Of a DNA stretch of 64,000 bases, positions 61,295-64,000 are shown piece after piece; position 1 is the stretch's first letter, and the number at the start of each line of letters is the position of its first letter. The stretch is from Nocardia jejuensis NBRC 103114. Lineage in GTDB: Bacteria > Actinomycetota > Actinomycetes > Mycobacteriales > Mycobacteriaceae. The notes beneath the pieces were generated by a model. The model saw nothing but the letters and a program-made list of their open reading frames with translations, searched no databases and was not told where the DNA came from. The DNA is taken from positions 58,089 through 122,088 of the forward strand of contig NZ_BDBU01000048.1 of the NCBI RefSeq assembly GCF_001613145.1. Reading direction: 5' to 3'. A program made the translations under genes and the position numbers.

Positions 61295-61325
61295 GAAGGC
61301 CGCTTCCTCACAGGGAGCGGCCTTC
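61295..61325 (+). terminator. Terminator of the DivIVA-like gene
   Basis: A 13-bp stem (GAAGGCCGCTTCC with GGGAGCGGCCTTC, one wobble pair) is followed by a short pyrimidine run, 54 bases after the stop. Confidence 0.85.
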
Positions 61326-61878
61326 CTTATGCACGCGGCAGGTGCGATGGGCGACAACAGAATCGGCCGCGACAATCCCGGACAGGGACTCGGTCGGGGC
61401 GAGTCGACCGGAACCGAACGCCCACGTCCAATCTCGGTGCGATCACGACGTCATCGCACGTTCGCGACCGCGCCTGTGCCCACCGATCCGGCGGAGGAGA
61501 TCGCACGTGCTCAGCCGGGCTCCAGGCGAGCTCGAATGGCCCACGTCGCGAATCCGGATCGATGTTCGGGTGCACCCGCTCACGGGGAATCAATGCCTCG
61601 AATACCGGACTTTTCGGAGCCGGGAAAAGACAGCGGAATCGAAGACATTCACGACTCCGATCGATTCCGGATTCATCGGCAAATGGACCGCGATCGCATA
61701 CCCGCCATTGCGCTTTACTCGGCGTTCACCGGAAGGTTGAACAAATCACCGCTGCCGAACGGAAACCCGGGCCGCCATTCTTCGGAGTGATCGCCGAGTC
61801 GGCCTGTTCATGATCATCGAGCACCGCCCGCGACGTCTCCTCCCGTGGAGCTGAAGGTTCGCTGGCGTGCGAAAACCC
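61326..61878. other. Gene-poor interval
   Basis: About 550 bases between the DivIVA terminator and the Zn-binding protein gene. A 153-codon frame on the plus strand (61329-61790) has weak third-position GC bias and no family resemblance. It looks non-coding or decayed. No operator, tRNA or repeat was seen. Confidence 0.5.
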
Positions 61879-62184
61879 TCAGGACCAGCGCCGTGTGATG
61901 CCGCGGGTGTGACGGCCCTTCCAGCACCCGGTGTGCCAGTGCCTGCGGTCCTCCTCGCCACCCGAGGTCGACCACGCCACGATGTGCGCGACGTGCGGCA
62001 TGATCTCGTGATCGCAGCCCGGGCAGCGGTAGGTCTTGAGCGCGCGGGAGCCGGGAATGCTGCGCACCACGTACTCGTCGCCGTCCGGACCCTGCTCGGT
62101 CCGGCCGAACACATCACCCAGCGGACGCGGCTCCTCGTGGAACCGCGCCGACGCATTGGCGGGACGGGGCTTGCGGCGTGGCAT
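61879..62184 (-). CDS. Conserved actinobacterial zinc-binding protein
   Basis: The product is 101 residues. A basic N-terminus (MPRRKPRPANASARFHEEPRP) leads to CPGCDHEIMPHVAHIVAWS and HWHTGCWKGR, an HNH-like or treble-clef zinc site. Homologues are often annotated as ATP/GTP-binding, without a nucleotide-binding motif here. TAAGCT lies six bases before ATG 62184. It follows nucS on the same strand by 32 bases, so the two may be linked functionally in DNA repair, but this is inference. Confidence 0.72.
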   Translation of the reverse strand: MPRRKPRPANASARFHEEPRPLGDVFGRTEQGPDGDEYVVRSIPGSRALKTYRCPGCDHEIMPHVAHIVAWSTSGGEEDRRHWHTGCWKGRHTRGITRRWS

Positions 62185-62216
62185 ACAACGAGCTTAAACG
62201 CGTGCGGGGCGGTAGC

Positions 62217-62894
62217 TCAGAACAGGCGGAACTCGGAGCTGTCGGTACCGCGCAGGACGTTGTAGTCCAGTGTGAGACAGCGGATTCCGCGATCGTTCGC
62301 CAGCGTCTTCGCCTGCGGCTTGATCTGCTGCGCGGCGAAGACGCCGGTCACCGGGGCCAGCAGCGGATCGCGATTGAGCAGTTCCAGGTACCGGGTCAGC
62401 TGCTCCACGCCGTCGATCTCACCGCGGCGTTTGATCTCCACGGCCACCGTCGCCCCGTCCGCGTCACGGCACAGGATGTCGACCGGGCCGATCGCCGTCA
62501 TGTACTCGCGGCGGATGAGCGTGTATCCCTCACCGAGGGTGTGGATGTGCTCGGCCAGCAACTCCTGCAGATGCGCCTCGACGCCGTCCTTCACCAGACC
62601 CGGGTCCACGCCCAACTCGTGCTTGGAGTCCAGCTCGATGTCCTCGACGGTGATCCGCAGTTCCTCGCCGGCCTTGTTGGTGACGACCCAGAGTTGCTGC
62701 GTCTCGGACTCCGATTCACGCTCGTCCAGCCAGCACGGCGGGCTCATCCAGTTCAGCGGCTTGTAGGAGCCACCGTCCGAATGCACCAGCACCGAGCCGT
62801 CCGCCTTCATCAGCAGGAGGCGACGGGCCATCGGGAGGTGGGCGGTCAGACGACCGACATAGTCGACCTGGCAACGAGCAATCACAAGGCGCAC
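62217..62894 (-). CDS. nucS: NucS/EndoMS mismatch-specific endonuclease
   Basis: The product is 225 residues, the mismatch repair nuclease of actinobacteria that lack MutS/MutL. The N-terminal DNA-binding domain begins VRLVIARCQVDYVGRLTAHL; the catalytic core has GPVDILCRDADGATVAVEIK with the Asp and Glu-x-Lys metal site. The C-terminus, SSEFRLF, is a beta-clamp-binding motif of the kind NucS needs. GTG 62894 aligns with the mycobacterial protein and has TACACT six bases upstream. Confidence 0.96.
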   Translation of the reverse strand: MRLVIARCQVDYVGRLTAHLPMARRLLLMKADGSVLVHSDGGSYKPLNWMSPPCWLDERESESETQQLWVVTNKAGEELRITVEDIELDSKHELGVDPGLVKDGVEAHLQELLAEHIHTLGEGYTLIRREYMTAIGPVDILCRDADGATVAVEIKRRGEIDGVEQLTRYLELLNRDPLLAPVTGVFAAQQIKPQAKTLANDRGIRCLTLDYNVLRGTDSSEFRLF

Positions 62895-63065
62895 CGGTCG
62901 AGTGTAGTGATCCGGCGCCACAAGGGTTTCGGCGGCACCACTGTGTCGTCGGGTTGGCAGCGCCGTGTCGTCGGGGGTGGGAGCGCCGGTCCTCGCGAGC
63001 AGCGCTGCCGGCCGTTGGTCGAGCGAGCAGTCCGACTGCCGGAAGCTCGCAGCAGCCCGTCGCGC

Positions 63066-63842
63066 TCAGCCCAGCAGCATGACGCAGGCGAGCGCGGACC
63101 CGCCCAGCAGCAGCGCCCATTCGGGCCGGTTCAGCGGATGCAGCGGGACCGCGCGCCGGTGCAGCATGAAGTAGCCGAGCACCAGGCCCAGGCACAGCGC
63201 CACGAGATGACCGACATTCGTGAAGGTCTGCCACAGGAACACCCCGCCCAGCGCGACGGCGAGCCAGCCCAGCACCCAGACCTTGCGCCACTGTCGCGGC
63301 AGGACGACGACCAGCGCACCGACCACGGCCATCGCGCCGTAGCTGACGCCGACGTCCTCGACGTGCGTGATGCTGTTGGGCAGCCAGTGCGACTCCACCG
63401 CGATCCACAGGCCCACCGCCACCAGTACCGTCGCGCCGATATGGCCGAACAGGAAGGTGCGCACCAGCTTCCACGCACCGAAGCGGCGTTCAGCCAGGGC
63501 CAGCAGGCAACCCAGCAGCGGGACTATCGACAGGGTGACGAGGTCGCTGCCGACCACCAGGGCGCTGGAGACGAAGGTGCTGATGCGGCCGTTCACCAGA
63601 TTGTTCAGATTGGTGCTGGCGTGCAGCACGATTCGCGTCTCGAGCGGTGCGCTCACCAGGGTGAGGGTGGTCGCGACCGCCACCAGCAGCGTCAGATAGG
63701 TGTAGGTGACCGGGAACCACAGGGCGCCGAGATGGAAACGGGCCGTTCGACGTGTGCGAACGACGGCCATGAGACGAGCACGAACAGTCGAGGCCGGCGG
63801 TGGGACGACCGGAACCGGCGCGACCGACGTGGGCTCGACCAT
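63066..63842 (-). CDS. Rhomboid-like membrane protein
   Basis: The product is 258 residues with six membrane helices after a short Pro-rich N-terminus. Elements resembling rhomboid proteases: HASTNLNNL in a loop-helix junction, GVSYGAM with a possible nucleophilic Ser, and a His in NVGHLVAL. It is less canonical than the rhomboid at 34933-35637 and belongs to the actinobacterial rhomboid-like group. ATG 63842 follows AAGGAG by six bases; the longer frame upstream is not supported. Confidence 0.75.
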   Translation of the reverse strand: MVEPTSVAPVPVVPPPASTVRARLMAVVRTRRTARFHLGALWFPVTYTYLTLLVAVATTLTLVSAPLETRIVLHASTNLNNLVNGRISTFVSSALVVGSDLVTLSIVPLLGCLLALAERRFGAWKLVRTFLFGHIGATVLVAVGLWIAVESHWLPNSITHVEDVGVSYGAMAVVGALVVVLPRQWRKVWVLGWLAVALGGVFLWQTFTNVGHLVALCLGLVLGYFMLHRRAVPLHPLNRPEWALLLGGSALACVMLLG

Positions 63843-64000
63843 GAAATCTCCTTCAGCTGCGCTCCACCATGACATACCCAGTTCTGCCGTCAATGATCGC
63901 GGCTCACCCCGTCGATTGTCCGGCACTCGGCTGCGAGTTCCCTGTGAGCGCAACAGTGTATTCAACCCGAAACGGGCAGATGCCTCGAACCGCATGGTCC

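Noticed and set aside
61329..61790. 153-codon plus-strand open frame after the DivIVA-like gene
   Set aside because: Its ATG lies just past a terminator hairpin, codon third positions are weakly biased, and the protein has no recognisable fold.
62205..62280. tRNA-like start (GGGGCGGTAGCTCAG) on the plus strand
   Set aside because: It looks like the acceptor and D-arm of a tRNA, but it overlaps the 3' end of nucS, and no anticodon stem, T-arm or matching acceptor strand follows.

Overview
The window is high-GC actinobacterial DNA, most likely from a mycolic-acid actinomycete of the Nocardia type. The indicators are an Lsr2 nucleoid protein, a complete Mce lipid-import operon, the NucS mismatch endonuclease, the GlgE maltosyltransferase, the CysO/CysM/Mec cysteine pathway, a DivIVA-domain coiled-coil protein and SARP/BTAD-type regulators. 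The order of the right half closely follows, in inverted orientation, what I remember of the Mycobacterium tuberculosis Rv1321-Rv1343 neighbourhood. The genus is an inference. No rRNA, tRNA, insertion sequence, prophage or CRISPR array was seen, and the window looks like ordinary core chromosome.

Left part (1-30 kb), mostly accessory regulation and lipid or redox functions: the end of a large ATPase/TPR regulator; lsr2; an Rv3235-family gene; an exported protein; an EthA/MymA-like Baeyer-Villiger monooxygenase divergent from a VirS-like AraC regulator; a ten-gene mce operon on the minus strand (16519 to 6947: yrbEA, yrbEB, mceA-F, a Mce-associated protein, a SnoaL-like protein) with KstR-like operator sequences upstream; a ChaA-type antiporter; a MarR regulator with a tandem operator; a VIT1-type metal transporter; two proline-rich membrane proteins; an alcohol dehydrogenase plus NAD(P)-binding gene controlled by an XRE/MmyB regulator; a PadR regulator with an FAD monooxygenase; a TetR/MFS drug-exporter pair divergent from a group-2 sigma factor.

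Right part (30-64 kb), the conserved block: lprD and DUF3817; rdgB, rph, a metallo-beta-lactamase-fold phosphodiesterase, rhomboid, cysM, cysO, mec, a P1 peptidase, DUF2017 and clpS in one minus-strand run; pncB and pncA (NAD salvage); dinG; a purine permease and an SRPBCC-FadD fusion that appear inserted; glgP, glgE and glgB (alpha-glucan metabolism); a thioredoxin-TPR protein; a second DUF3817 protein; fadA; methylmalonyl-CoA epimerase; a DivIVA-like protein; nucS; a rhomboid-like membrane protein.

Points that stand out: (1) many genes have a TANNNT-type -10 box only 6-7 bases before the initiator codon, which predicts leaderless mRNAs and fixes many starts; (2) CysO carries eight residues after its Gly-Gly, so it probably needs trimming, with the neighbouring JAMM protease Mec as the candidate; (3) several regulators have well-formed palindromic or direct-repeat operators in their own intergenic regions; (4) a 138-bp tandem duplication plus a 30-bp minisatellite lies between rph and the phosphodiesterase gene; (5) murI is absent from its usual place in the cluster. 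No wholly new multi-gene system was identified.
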